In this document: positions 1-11,639 of the stretch, piece after piece
Numbering within the stretch: position 1 is the first letter of the stretch
Layout: each line of letters begins with the position of its first letter
Notes under the pieces: generated by a model
What the model was told of the DNA's origin: nothing
What the model saw: only the letters and a program-made list of their open reading frames with translations
The model's database searches: none
Program-made: the position numbers and the translations under genes
Assembly (NCBI GenBank): GCA_035610365.1
Contig: CM069432.1
Coordinates: 264,489,177 to 264,553,176 of the forward strand
DNA length: 64,000 nucleotides
From: Aquatica leii
Lineage: Eukaryota > Arthropoda > Insecta > Coleoptera > Lampyridae
Direction of reading: 5' to 3'

Positions 1-794
1 GTTCCCATGGTATTTTTGGTTCTGGCCAAGAACGACACATATTATTTATTGGCGATTTTTGTACACTTTGGCAAATTTCGCATTGACTCACTATCTTTTC
101 TATATCACAATCCATCGAAGGCCACCAGACATACGATCTTGCGAGCAACTTGGTGCGCACAATACCGGGATGTCCCTGATGAAGAATCTTTAAAACTGAG
201 GTTCTTAAAGACTCGGGAATGACGACACGATTCTGATAAAAGACGCAATCATTGGACACAGACAATTCGTTTCTTGAATTAAAATATTTCCTACATGACG
301 AATTATTAGGAATCGACGGCCATTTACTGTTGACGTATTCTACCACTTTTGACAGTAAATTATCTATTCTAGTTTGTTCACTTACTTCTTCGTGTGCGAT
401 GAGTGGTGTCGACAGGTAAATAAAATTGCAGTCTGTCACCTCCACTATTTGTTTTGACGGGAGACGCGACATGACATCTGTCTGAGGAATATGCTGACCT
501 TTTTTATAAATAATTTCGTAATTATACGCTGACAGAAATATGGACCAACGAATAAGGCAAGACGATGCCATCACCGGAACCTTTTTACATTCTGAAAATA
601 ACAATCTTAAAGGTTCGTGATCGGTAAAAATCTTAAACCGTCGACCAAACAAATATTTGTGAAACTTTTTCACCCCATAGATGACTGCAAGACTTTATGA
701 AGTTGACTATAGTTTCTTTGGGCCGCAGATAATGACGCGGATTCAAACACAATCGGACAATCAACTCCATCGACGACTTGACTCAAGACTGCTC
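1..794 (-). pseudogene. Gypsy RNase H and integrase zinc-binding remnant
   Basis: Minus-strand continuation of the gag-pol gene in several frames. An RNase H stretch is recognisable (TDHEPLRLLF, then AYNYEIIYKKGQHIPQTDVM), followed by a linker. At positions 1-210 the integrase HHCC zinc-binding fold is visible: LHQGHPGIVRTKLLARSYVW supplies the paired histidines and CEICQSVQK the cysteines. The catalytic core would lie beyond the left edge. At least one frameshift and one stop separate it from the ORF that ends at 795. Confidence 0.8.
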
Positions 795-3086
795 CTACAC
801 CATTAGCACTACAGTTACATTAACTGGTTTAGACGGGTCGAATAAGACTAACAAAGTTTTCTTACACAAAAATGATTTGCTCTTTTTAAATGCCTCGTCG
901 CACTCCGGTGACCACGACCAAGAAACACTTTTCTTTAAAAGACTATGGAGTGGTGCTAATAACTCTGGACACATTGGAATAAAATTTCTATAAAAATTTA
1001 GTGTAGACAAATAAGACTTTAGTTGGGTTACATTTTGAGGAATAGGAGCTGACCCTATTTTATCAATTTTGGATTTTAAAGGACTTTTTCCTTGACCCGA
1101 CAAGACAAAACCTAAAAACTCTAAAGATTTTACGTAAAATTCGCTTTTGGAAATATTTATTCTAACATTATACTCATTGAGACGCCACAAGACTAAATTT
1201 AAGATTTGCTTAGAACGTTCAACATCATTGCCACCGATTAGTATATCATCCAAGTAAGCACTACATTTATCTATACCCTTTAATATTGAATCAATAACCA
1301 TTTGAAATATCGTTGGGGCTGACGACAATCCAAACACTAAGCGATTATACACATACAATCCGTTAAGAGTGTTTACCGTTAGTAATTCTTTACTCGCCTC
1401 ATTGACTTTTAATTGCAAGTAAGCATTAGTTAAGTCCAACCTACAGAAGACTTGACAACCCACGAATTTATTGAAAACATCGTCAGGACGTGGAATAGGG
1501 TATTGGTCAACTCTTATTTTCGGATTTAGAGTGGTTCTAAAATCCACGCAAAGACGTAGTTTTCCGTTCTTTTTAGGAACACAGACTAAAGGACTAGTCC
1601 ACTGACTATGCCTCACTTTGGAGATGATACCTTGTCGTTCGAGGACCTCCAATTCGCTAGCGACTTTAGTTTGAAGTGCATAAGGAACATCATATGCTTT
1701 GTGAAAGACGGGAAACTCTCCTGCTTTTAGGCTGATGTCAACCAAAAACTTATCTATCGGCAGTTCATTATCAACTTTAGAGAATGCCCGAGGATATTTA
1801 TTAGATAACTCCTCTACTATTTGAGAATTATGTGGTTCCACTACCAATATTTGGTTTTGATGTAATATCGCCAAACGCCAAGATGGATATAAAGTACTAA
1901 GCCAATTTCTACCTAAAATAGCAGGACATGACAAATCTCTAACGACTATTAAATTTAGCTCTTTTAAATGAGTTAAAGGACTAAAAAAAACTTTGACTAA
2001 TAACGACCTACTGATTTCTAGCCCATGTCTATTGGCTGCTACCAATTGACCCATAAATGGATTTAATTTTATGTGTGACAAAAACTTACGATACAGTCCG
2101 AAGCTGATGAGCGATGACGAACTCCCACAATCCACGAGAAACTCGATCTCATAGGTGTTCACATATAAAGTAACTGTTAAAGGAACTGAAAACAAATCAG
2201 ACATAGCATTACAAGCGACTTTAATAAATAATTGACTGTATCTCTTGCAAAATTGTGCTGTATGACCTTTCCTTCCGCACGTGAAACACTTCCAAGTTTT
2301 TGCAAGACAGTTTTCTGGTTGATGTTTTGAAAAACACTGAGAACAACTTTTGAACCGAGGGCGAACGGACGACTGGTCTGACTTAGGACGATGTGTACTC
2401 TGGGAACGATCTCTTTGAATGTTGTACCGTTTTCCCGACAATGCATTCTCTGTTTGCGGATACCGGTTCTTTCTTGTATCTACTTTGTTGACTTCCCCTA
2501 ATGCCACATTACCAGCTGCAGCGTTACGGAGTTGAACCGAGCTCTTCATGATCGTATCCATGTCAAGAATGATCTTACACACTGAATCGAATGATAGCGT
2601 TTCATCTTCCGATAATAATTTTCTCGTCATTGCTTCATTTTGAAGACCACAGACTAGTTTGTCTCTCAATGCTTTATCTAAAAACAAGCCAAACTTGCAT
2701 GTAATTGATAGACTCTTGATAGACGATATGTAATCAGACAGTGACTCTCCGGCTTGCTGATTCCGACTAAAAAACTTATAACGTTCAGCAATCGTTCAGC
2801 ACTCTTCGAATGAGATATTTTTTACTTCTCTTGGACTTAGTGACTCACGTAACAATTTATATTTCTCTGGTCCGAGAAAAAGACATAATCGACTAACCTT
2901 CTCTGCATCCCTGATCTTTGACACTTCAAAGTATAATTCCAGCCTTTCTAAAAATAATTCAAAGGACTCGACAGACGGTTCAAACACTGGTACTGGAAAA
3001 TTATTTGTTTGAAAAATGACTTGAGGTTCTTCAGAGTTTTCCCCATTGGTGGTTGCGACGGCGGCCGCTGTTACTCCAGTTGCCAT
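795..3086 (-). pseudogene. Gypsy gag-protease-RT polyprotein with one internal stop
   Basis: This is one reading frame of 764 codons from the ATG at 3086 to a TAG at 795-797, interrupted only by a TGA at 2796-2798. Gag comes first (residues 1 to about 250) and ends in two CCHC-like knuckles, CSQCFSKHQPENC and CFTCGRKGHTAQFC. The aspartic protease follows with a variant active site, VDCGSS in place of the usual D-S/T-G. The reverse transcriptase has the catalytic box YLDDILIGG and the downstream FLGFVLSGQG motif. The ORF stops just inside RNase H (DPSKPVNVTVV), and homology continues past it in shifted frames. The family replicates through an RNA intermediate in a Gag particle; this copy cannot make a full Pol without repair or readthrough. 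Confidence 0.88.
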
Positions 3087-3189
3087 ATTGCACCGCTTTA
3101 TCCAATATTCCACGTGCTCCAGACAATTCCTCTACGTGCACGACGCGTGCCCTGTGAGTTACGAAAATCTCGTTGCCAAATGATATGTA

Positions 3190-4305
3190 TCTACTTAGAG
3201 AGGATGCAGTAACACTATTATTTATTGTTATAAACATTAATATACATTTTAGAGTAAGATTCTTATGTTTTCTACTAAGCTAACACTGCTTGTTCGTTTA
3301 CGTCGGAAGCCATTTTTTTTCTTCACACCTTTCAAACGAACTACTCGCTATTGTAAATGTTAATATACAAGGCGTTTCTAACAACTTCCTATATAGGGGA
3401 AATTCGCATGTTTGAGTCACAGTTTATTATGAATTTTTACTAATACTTGTGCATTCGATTTTGGTATCAAAATAATAAACGCAATTAAATAAACGCAACT
3501 GTTATCTAAATGCACAAATTAAATAAACCAACGAAAGAAATAAATCATACAAAATATTGTACACAAATATAATTATTTACAAGGTCATATAAATGCAATG
3601 AAATCAGATTATTATTGTTTAAATAAACAAACTAATACTGAATATATCTAAATTCAAAATAAGATCATATCTGCCTTTCACAATCTTATGAAACTAATTT
3701 ATTTACAATATGTTACGATGATACTAATTTATCTAAATACCAAATCTATATTTTTTTTAATTACGTTGTAATTACGATGCTTTGTTTTACAACAAAAGCA
3801 AAAACTGTTACTACAATGTTACTACAAATGCTTTGTTTTACAACCAAGGCTTTATTATTTTCCAACTGAATTACAACGAAGGCAATGGCAAAGCAATGCA
3901 ATCAAGGTGCATTATCCGAAATTTATCCAACTAACGAAATAACAAAATTCATACCTATGTATGCGATGCCGATGGTTGACTTTTCTACTATAATACGATA
4001 ACAATGGTAATTTACATCTGTGATTCAAGAGGATGTAAATTATTCAACTACAATTTGACAATAACGAACGATTTTTAGCCATAAAGGCGACTCCTATCTA
4101 TGCTATACGATATCTTAATTAGGTGGACATTTCCTATAAATACGAGATTTCTAAACGAATTTGCAGATAAAACAATATTGATGCGCAATAAGAATAACAT
4201 TACATATATTTTATATACACGTTGAATAGATAATTTATTTAGAGCGACATTATTTAAAACCCAAAAATTTTAGTAAATAAATATTACCAAGAACGTGTAT
4301 TTACA
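3190..4305. other. AT-rich spacer, possible LTR of the left Gypsy element
   Basis: No credible coding region. The left part should contain the 5' LTR of the Gypsy element on the minus strand, but without the partner LTR its limits cannot be read. The rest is AT-rich sequence with short A/T runs. Confidence 0.5.
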
Positions 4306-4314
4306 ATAACAAGA
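4306..4314. repeat. Left target-site duplication of foldback element
   Basis: ATAACAAGA abuts the left end of the foldback element; the partner at 5854-5862 differs at one base. Confidence 0.7.
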
Positions 4315-5853
4315 GTGTCTGTGAAGTTAGCACGACATTCTATAAATACAAAAAAAAATAATAAGAGTTCCAATAGCACTTTTCATACTTCTACAGTTCC
4401 TGATGAAAATTAAAAAAAGATTCGCATTTCTTACATTAAAAAACGAAAATGGTAAAAAAACTTCGCAAATCTAGCACGACACCCTCCTCTCTAAATTACT
4501 AAAACGCGTTGAAAATTACTATTTTTGACAAGAGTTCTGAATAGTTCTGGTCAAGTTAAGTATATATGTGTAATTTCAGATCGCTATTTGAACAATGAAC
4601 AATTTTGAATCAATTTATAATATTCAGGCACAGCACGACATTTTGTAAAAATGTGTCGTGCTGACGATTTTCGGCAGTTCTAATAGAAATTTTACACAAA
4701 GAGTTCAATGCATTAGAAACGTTTTTAAAAAAAGTTCCAATTGATTACTAATTTTTAAACAATTTTCAAAAATTACGTCTGGCACATTTTGTGAAAATGT
4801 GTCGCTCTGATGATTTTCCGCAGTTTTAATAGAAATTTTACACTGTTCTATAAGAGTTCTATGCTTTAGAGACATTCTAACAAAAAGTTCCACGTGATTA
4901 CTATTTTTGACAAGAGTTCTCAATAGTTCCGGTCAAGTTAAGTATATATGTGTAATTTCAGATCGCTATTTGAACAATGAACAATTTTGAATAAATTTAT
5001 AATATTCAGGCACATCACGACATTTTGTAAAAATGTGTCGTGCTGACGATTTTCGGCAGTTTTAATATAAATTTTACACAGTTCTATAAGAGTTCTATGC
5101 ATTAGAAACGTTTTAAAAAAAGTTCCAATTGATTACTATTTTTTAAACAATTTTCAAAAATTACGTCTGGCACATTTTGTGAAAATGTCTCGTTCTGATG
5201 ACATTTTCACAAAATTTGCCAGGCGTAATTATTGAAAATTGTTAAAAAAATAGTAATAAGTTGGAACTTTTCTTTAAAATGTTTCTAAGGCATAGAACTC
5301 TTATAGAACAGTGTAAAATTTCTATTGAAAATAAGGAAAATCATCAGCACGATACATTTTTACAAAATGTCGTGCCAGGCGTAATTTTTGAAAATTGTTC
5401 AAAAAATAGTAATCAGTTGGAACTTTTTTTTAAAACGATTCTAATGCATAGAACTCTTATAGAACTGTGTAAAATTTCTATTAAAACTGAAGAAAATGGT
5501 CAGCACGACACATTTTTACAAAATCTTATGCTGTGCCTGAATATTATAAATTTATTTAAAATTGTTAATTGTTAAAATAGCGATCTAAAATTACACATAT
5601 ATACTTAACTTGACCGGAACTATTCAGAACTCTTGTCAAAAATAGTAATTTTCAACGTGTTTTAGTACTTAGAGAGGAGGATGTCGTGGTAGATTTGCGA
5701 AGTTGGCACGACATTTTTACAATTTGGTTTTTTTAAGGTAAGAAAAGCGAAAATTTTTTAAACTTTTGTCGGGAACTGTAGAACTATGAAAAGCGCTATT
5801 GGAACTCTTATTTTTTTTGTATTTATAGAATGTCGTGCTAACTTCACAGACAC
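4315..5853. mobile_element. Foldback (long inverted repeat) element, Mutator-like by target duplication
   Basis: The whole element is an imperfect inverted repeat. The left end starts GTGTCTGTGAAGTTAGCACG and the right end is its complement, CGTGCTAACTTCACAGACAC. Pairing continues inwards to a centre near 5190-5200. The left arm is about 875 bp and the right about 650 bp; the excess comes from extra copies of an internal unit of roughly 145-156 bp that recurs in both arms. The flanks are ATAACAAGA (4306-4314) and ATAACGAGA (5854-5862), a 9-bp target duplication with one mismatch, the size typical of Mutator-like elements. No transposase is encoded, and open frames inside are products of the repeats. 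Class assignment rests only on TSD length and foldback form. Confidence 0.8.
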
Positions 5854-5862
5854 ATAACGAGA
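5854..5862. repeat. Right target-site duplication of foldback element
   Basis: ATAACGAGA directly follows the right end of the foldback element and matches 8 of 9 bases of 4306-4314. Confidence 0.7.
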
Positions 5863-6067
5863 AGGGTATATTTCATACTAACTAAAAACTGTCAAGTAGA
5901 AATTGTTTCAGCGACATTTTGTAAACGGTTGATAGAGCTGGCAGAACTGTAATGATCAACATAATGAAAATATTAATATTGGAGCACCGGAAAAACTGTA
6001 GAAGATAAGTTTAAGTAACCGATGCATCAAAGTTGTCAAACTAGGAACTAAACAAATAAAACTTATA

Positions 6068-7967
6068 CAGTGTGTCCGAAAAGTATGGAATATATTATAC
6101 AGGTCGATAAATATGCACTTTACACGAAAAAATTGTAAATAAAAGTTGTTTATCACTTAGGGAGATATCAATTTAATTTTTTGCTGTAAACAAAATCGCA
6201 ACGAATAACACTTATATTTTTTTAAATGGCAAGGCACGTCTTTATTATACTCATTTGATAGAGTCTTTTTTTCTCTTTTCAACCATATGAAACTTGAATA
6301 CCTTTACATCAAAAAATTTTCAAGAAAAACAAGGACATGTCTAACAAATTTATTTTACTGAGCAGTATTAATCAGGTACGTAATATGTAGTATTGAAACA
6401 ATTGAATGGACTTTAGAACACTGTCACACTTTGCTATTTGTTAGTGCTTGAAATATGGCTCAATTATCTGAGAAACATAGAATTGAAATTTTAATGATTC
6501 TGGGATATGGAGATAGAAGAAGAACCCAAGACGAAGTATGTAATTTATTTAATAACTTGCATCCAGAATTAAACATTTCGCAGTCCACGGTAAGCAAAAT
6601 TTGGCGGAAATTTCAAGAGACAGGTTCGATGAAAGATGCGAGTAGAACTGGTAGACCTTTGTCATTAAGTAATGTGGAACGAGAAAATGTGTTCTTGTCT
6701 GTTGAGGAAAATCCACAAATTTCTCTACGGCAAATTGCTAGAGACCATAATTTGAATAAATCGGCTGTACATGACGTTTTAAAAAAAGAAAAATTTCATC
6801 CTTATAAAGCTTGTGTAGTTCAAGAATTATTTGAAGACGATTTGGACAGAAGGCTGGAGTTTTGTGAAACAATAACAAACAAACTTGAACGAGATGCACA
6901 TTTTCATAAAAATATCCTTTTTACTGATGAGGCCACGTTTTGTTTAAACGGCACAATTAACAAACAAAACACACGTTACTGGTCTTCAAAAAATCCTCAC
7001 TGGTATCTAGAAGGACACACCCAATACCAGCAGTAAGTCAACGTCTGGGTAGGAATGATTGGATGTCAAATTTTGGGGCCATATTTTTTTGAAGGTAGTT
7101 CAACGGCGAATATTTATCTCGATTTCTTAAGATTTGAGTTAGTTCCTGCTTTGGCCTAGTTATTTCCACATGAAGTAGATCCAGATATACCTCATAACAG
7201 AATATGGCTTCAACAAGACGGGGCACCTCCACATTTTGGAATTAATGTCCGCCACTTTCTTAATAATACTTTTCAAAATACATGGATAGGCAGAAGAGGT
7301 ACGATAGAATGGCCTGCTCGTTCGCCGGATTTAAGTCCACTAGATTTTTTTCTTTGGGGCTATATTAAAAGCAAAATTTATGTAAATAGACCTGATAATG
7401 TTGAAAATTTGAAAAATCGCATTAGAGTTGAGATAAGAGCTATAACTCGAGATATGATTTCAAAAGCAATCGATGGTTTTAAAAATCGAATTTACCACTG
7501 TCAAATTATGAATGGTTTACATTTTGAACATTTATTGTAAGTTTAGTTTAAATACATTTTTTTGTTATAACAATTTTATGTAAAGATATTTAAAGTTTAA
7601 TATTTGCTATTGTGACAGTGCATTCAATTGTTTCAATACTACATATTACGTACCTGATTAATACTGCTCACTAAAATAAATTTGTTAGACATGTCCTTTT
7701 GAAAATTTTTTGATGTAAAGGTATTCAAGTTTCATAGGGTTGAAAGAGAAAAAAAGACTCTATCAAATGAGTATAATAAAGACGTGCTTTGCCATTTAAA
7801 AAAATGTAAGTGTTATTCGTTGCGATTTTGTTTACATCAAAAACTTAAATTGATATCTCCCAGGTGGTAGATAACTAAGTGATAAACAACTTTTGTTTAC
7901 AACTTTTTCGTGTAAAGTGCATATTTATCGACCTGTATAATATATTCCATACTTTTCGGACACACTG
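6068..7967 (+). mobile_element. DD41D mariner-like element, copy 1
   Basis: A 1.9-kb IS630-Tc1-mariner element with TA on both sides (6066-6067 and 7968-7969). The ends are CAGTGTGTCCGAAAAGTATG and its complement. The terminal inverted repeats are unusually long, about 360-370 bp (6068 to about 6440 and about 7605 to 7967), against roughly 30 bp in typical mariners. One transposase gene fills the centre. The copy at 28874-30793 is nearly identical but in the opposite orientation. Confidence 0.93.
6455..7540 (+). pseudogene. Mariner (DD41D) transposase, two nonsense mutations
   Basis: A 361-codon frame from the ATG at 6455 to the TAA at 7538-7540, broken by TAA at 7034-7036 and TAG at 7157-7159. 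Copy 2 has a lysine and a glutamate codon at these places. The N-terminal third is a paired helix-turn-helix DNA-binding region (NISQSTVSKIWRKFQETGS). The catalytic triad is visible: FTDEATF, then QQDGAPPH, then SPDLSPLDFFLWG. The spacing of 41 residues between the second and third aspartates places it in the DD41D group rather than the DD34D mariners. The enzyme would cut at the inverted repeats and insert at TA. It is inactive as written. Confidence 0.92.
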
Positions 7968-7969
7968 TA

Positions 7970-9120
7970 TAATTGTCAATAATTCTGTATGTTTAGTTGT
8001 TAATTTAGAAGAAACAGTAAGCTTGTTTTTTTCCTATAAAGTACCAAAGCCAACGTAATTTTGTTAAACCGGTCGCAATGGAAACAAAGGATTAACTAAA
8101 ACGTAAATTTTTTCACGTATTCAAAAATCTTGATCTTGTATAAAGTATTGTAAATATAAACTTTTAATTAAAAATTAAATACAGGCCACGTATTAGCAGC
8201 GATAACTTCTAATGGAAAAACATACGACAAAAGAAACCGCCGTTTCGTTCCAGAACAATTGATAAACAACCGTGAAAATACAGAACCAGCGTTCCATTGC
8301 AACAGGGAATTTACGAAAACAAATTTAATTACCCTAAAAGTCACAAGTGCGACGCAGAAAAGATTAACGTCTTTTACAAGTTCACGGAAAACGTTGAAAA
8401 AGAAAAGCGTCTGGTGTATACATAACTTTTTTTTGTTTCGTTTCTTTCTAAACAAAGTTTTATTAGAATCGAAACCGTTAATTAACAAAAACATGCGTGA
8501 AAAAACTAGTATCTGGGATTATAACGTCACGTTTAGAATCTCCCAAGAGATGAAGAAAACTCGCAACAAGTAGATTTTTCGTGTCGTATAAATCGCAAAC
8601 AATTTAATAAATGTAATCTGAAATAACAGATTTAATTATTATATTAAAGCTTTCAAAACCAAAGAGAAACCTGGCGGAAAATTCCAAATGGAAAATAACT
8701 TTACTTAATGAACATGAATAGACTATTTCTTTTAGCTTTTTGTAAATCCTTAAAATTCGTTTTATTAGTACGATGAACAATAATTAATAAAACGAACATT
8801 AAAGTGTTGGTAAAGTTAAATTTTCTTTTAAATTCTGTTTGAAGAGGGAAGGAAAATTGTACGAACAATGGAAGTGTGTTTTCTAAAGTCTATTGTTACC
8901 TTTTCGCATACATTATTCTTAAAGTTTATAAGGACTCGACAAGTCAGTTGCAGTTTAAATTTTTAAATGGGGTTTTGTTTGCAAACTACAAACTTTTAAT
9001 TAATTTCTATCTTTTTTCTTTTTATCTTTTGCATTTTTATTTCTAAACCACACAATACAAAATCGGAGTTTTATTCGGGGAATAATTGAATCAACGTAAC
9101 AACCAAGTTGGCCTCAAGGA
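7970..9120. other. AT-rich stretch, no supported gene
   Basis: Two overlapping open frames of about 105 codons on opposite strands near 8168-8573 have AT-driven composition and no recognisable domain, so I do not call them genes. Nothing repeated or structured was seen. Confidence 0.5.
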
Positions 9121-9149
9121 AAATTATTTATATAAAAATATGGAACAAC

Positions 9150-9252
9150 ATGAAACGGTCAGAAGTTTGTTTAACATTTGCGTTTGTTTTAAATATATTT
9201 ATGTTTCCTTTTACCTTGTTGGGTCAAATTGTACGTTTTACATTAGAAAAAG
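9150..9252 (+). CDS. Candidate first coding exon with signal peptide
   Basis: The ATG at 9150 opens a 34-codon stretch with a classic signal-peptide profile: charged start MKRSE, then a hydrophobic core (LTFAFVLNIFMFPFTLLG). It runs into AAAAAG followed by GTAAGT, a near-consensus splice donor (exon end 9252, phase 1). A TATAAAAA stretch lies just upstream of the ATG. No downstream exon was recognised before the transposon-rich zone, so the rest of the gene would lie beyond a long intron. It could also be chance; no family is recognised. Confidence 0.3.
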
Positions 9253-9850
9253 GTAAGTCCTAAATATTAAATGTGAATTTGTGACTATTGACTTTTATAT
9301 TCACCAAAAGTATTTTTTTGATTATGCAAACATTTTTTATTTTTATTATTAACGATAAAAGAAGGTAGGTAAGTTTCCTATGTAGTTCAGTGAAAAATAG
9401 CGAAAATAACCGGTAAACTTCTGCAATTTGATAGAGATGTTCATTATGTCATACTTTTCAACATACTGAAAATCCTGGACTCAATCTGTTACGTTCGAGC
9501 CGCCATCTTGGAAAAATGGTGTTCCAATTCGCGAATGTCTCTGAAACCGTTGATTTAACAGAATAATTCTTCATACAAAAAATTCAGTTTATTAAAATCT
9601 CTATAAAAAAGGGAGAATATATTTTTTCCGTATATGTGTTAGTTTCGCGGTTCCCTTAGAACCTCGTTTTTGGCAGTATAGTTACTGAAAAACATCAATA
9701 AACAAAAAATTAGTATATAATATAGGAGATGTACTATAGTAGCATAGTAATAGTAATAAATATGTGATACGTTAGAAGTATTAAAAGAAAAGGTAAATTT
9801 CGACAATTTTACCAATCAAAATCGTAACACGCGACTCGTACTAGGAGTGA
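9253..9850. other. AT-rich stretch after the candidate exon
   Basis: No coding signal found. If the exon at 9150-9252 is real, this is intron. Confidence 0.4.
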
Positions 9851-10345
9851 TATCATTTGGAGTCTCAGGTTCTCCGACATCATCAGCCCCTACATCATCT
9901 TCTTCAATTTTTTTCTCGACAGAGCCCTCTCTGTCACTTTTCAATGATCATATTCGAGTTAAAGCACGAATTACCGTGGCAATATCCGCATTTTAGCCCT
10001 GCTTTTCTTCATCCGTAAGTAAGTCCGTAAATCTGGAGCAAGTGGGTTCAGTGTCAGAACAGGTTCGAGGAAATCACGTACTTTTTTCCAGCCACAAAGT
10101 TCGGGACATTTTTCATTCCCACGCCACTTCTGTACCTGATGATACACGCGCAAAGAGTGTTGCTGAGCCGCAGCAGTCGTAGGTGGTAACGCAGCTAAGT
10201 TCTCGAGCACGCGTAATACCAGTTTGGGCAGCGTCCGTATCGTTGAAAATTTTAATGATGTTTTGCAAATTCGGTCGTTCTCTCAATATTGAAACGTTCG
10301 AAAAATTATTCTCAAGTTCGAGAGCTTTCACGAAGTTGTATCCAT
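9850..10345 (-). pseudogene. Remnant of a repeated arthropod ORF, function unknown
   Basis: Two overlapping minus-strand frames join by a frameshift near 10190-10200 into a coherent segment: NLQNIIKIFNDTDAAQTGIT, then LPPTTAAAQQHSLRVYHQVQ, then a block around CGWKKVRDFLEPVLTLNPLA. A second frameshift near 10020 leads to an acidic tail on the way to 9850. I recall similar QQHSLRVYHQVQ blocks in multi-copy uncharacterised arthropod proteins, but the parent family is not named here. Stops and shifts show it is dead. Confidence 0.5.
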
Positions 10346-10439
10346 GCGGTATAAATACGGTACAAACAAATCATAGGTCAGTTATTTCAGTAATTCGAAG
10401 TCGGCAGTGTTAAGAAGATTATTCAAGTTTAAATAAGTA

Positions 10440-10530
10440 AGTGATGAACGCATTGTTACAAGCTTATAGGTCTTACGAACCTTGCACGGCCAATCCAAAC
10501 AGTCGGAGATAAGGGAGGTTCAAGTGAATA
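10440..10530 (+). repeat. Gypsy gag fragment, plus-strand copy of a three-copy motif
   Basis: The segment with TTACGAACCTTGCACGGCCA, then a GTCGGAGATAAGGGAGG block, recurs at 46046-46100 as the end of a Gypsy gag frame and at about 27478-27605, both on the minus strand. Here it is followed by GGGCGCCAGAT, which also follows the 27.5-kb copy. Only a relic is left. Confidence 0.55.
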
Positions 10531-11278
10531 ATAATTAAGGGCGCCAGATCTTTTATAATTAACACTTCTGCCTCGATCAAAACAGACGGTCCAAGCTTGT
10601 AACTCAATCTAAGGTTCGTAATCCTTATTACTCTGATGTTCGGGTAACCACAATAAAAGAGAAAGGTCTGTTACTATAAAAGAAAGATTAAACAGATATA
10701 ATAACTTTAATTTAGTAACGTAAAATATTAACAAGAGTATATCTAATTCTCAATCCATAAGTGCCAGAAGCATCGGCAACACACAATATATAAGTTAAAT
10801 CGAAATGAATAACGAAGAAAATTTTGTAATAAATATCGTTTGTACACAGCATGCGATACACACAAAATAATAATGAAACTAACTTGATGGTATTGCAACA
10901 ATGATCGTAATTACTGTAATTAACATAAACAAAAGTTCAGTGAGTGACTTTTCTGACAGCGACAAAATAATTAAATAAACTTAACCACAATCCAGTACCT
11001 ACTTGATCGAAGAAAACGTTTTCCCCGGTGAATGAGCCCGGAATAGATATGAATAGCAAATCGTCTCAACACAATAACTCACGAAGATAGGAAGCTAAAA
11101 AATCGTTAATAATTAAGAAAATTGGATATAAAAACCCGTTGTAGCAAATGCTGTTATTCGCAATTACGAAAAGGTGGTTATCCCAATCGACTGGCGTGTA
11201 AGAAATAACATCTCAAAGGCAAATGCTGGTCAAGACTTCCTTTTCGTTGTGGATAATATGCCTTCCAGAATCCTAAGC
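10531..11278. other. Spacer, no gene recognised
   Basis: Degenerate AT-rich sequence between the gag relic and the PLE dimer. No open frame with a known motif was seen. It ends at the 14-bp target duplication. Confidence 0.45.
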
Positions 11279-11292
11279 GTTCAGTGAAGGTA
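11279..11292. repeat. Left 14-bp target-site duplication of PLE dimer 1
   Basis: GTTCAGTGAAGGTA here is repeated exactly at 15617-15630, bracketing both PLE copies. The pair therefore arrived as one insertion. Confidence 0.85.
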
Positions 11293-11353
11293 ATAACGAA
11301 GGCTTCCACGGCCGGAATCTATACTAACAGTAGAATGTCTTCCGGGTTTGGGC

Positions 11354-11416
11354 CGTGTCATAGTTGCAACCGAAGCTGCCAACGTTTCGCCCACTTTCGT
11401 AAGGGGCTTCATCAGG
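11354..11416 (-). ncRNA. Hammerhead-ribozyme-like core in PLE tail (left arm)
   Basis: On the minus strand CTGATGA (11409-11415) is followed by a stem II of GCCC/GGGC plus CTT/AAG, then GAAA, then stem III closed by a TTCG loop, then a TA cleavage-site dinucleotide. This is the order of a hammerhead core. A convincing stem I is not seen, so activity is doubtful. PLE terminal repeats are known to carry hammerhead motifs. Confidence 0.5.
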
Positions 11417-11639
11417 GCGTGAGATAAATCGCAAAACTCAAACAAGCAATCGAAATCTAACTAAGAACTTCTCAAAAGTTAGGTTATCCACTTGTAAAAC
11501 AAGCCATAACCTAAACTATGGAAAGGTGAGAAAGATAACGATAACCTGAAAAAGCAAACGAAAATCTAACAAAGAACCACTACCGAGTTAGGTAATCAAC
11601 TTGTGAACCAAGCCAGATTCTAAACTCCGTAGAAGTGAC

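Larger units (their letters stand above)
1..3182 (-). mobile_element. Ty3/Gypsy LTR retrotransposon, partial at left window edge
   Basis: Read on the minus strand, this stretch gives Gag, protease, reverse transcriptase, RNase H and the start of integrase in the usual Ty3/Gypsy order. The integrase zinc-binding region is cut by the left edge of the window, so the 3' LTR lies outside. A candidate LTR/primer-binding junction is near 3170-3190, where the minus strand reads TTTGGCAACGAG about 90 nt upstream of the Gag ATG. The right end of the 5' LTR could not be fixed because the other LTR is missing. Gag through RT carries one in-frame stop; the RNase H region is more decayed. Confidence 0.9.

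Noticed and set aside
5261..5575. 104-codon open frame inside the foldback element
   Set aside because: It consists of two internal repeat units read in frame, its complement in the other arm is also open, and no domain is present.
8168..8573. Overlapping frames of about 105 codons on both strands
   Set aside because: AT-rich composition, opposite strands both open, no motif or neighbouring regulatory context.
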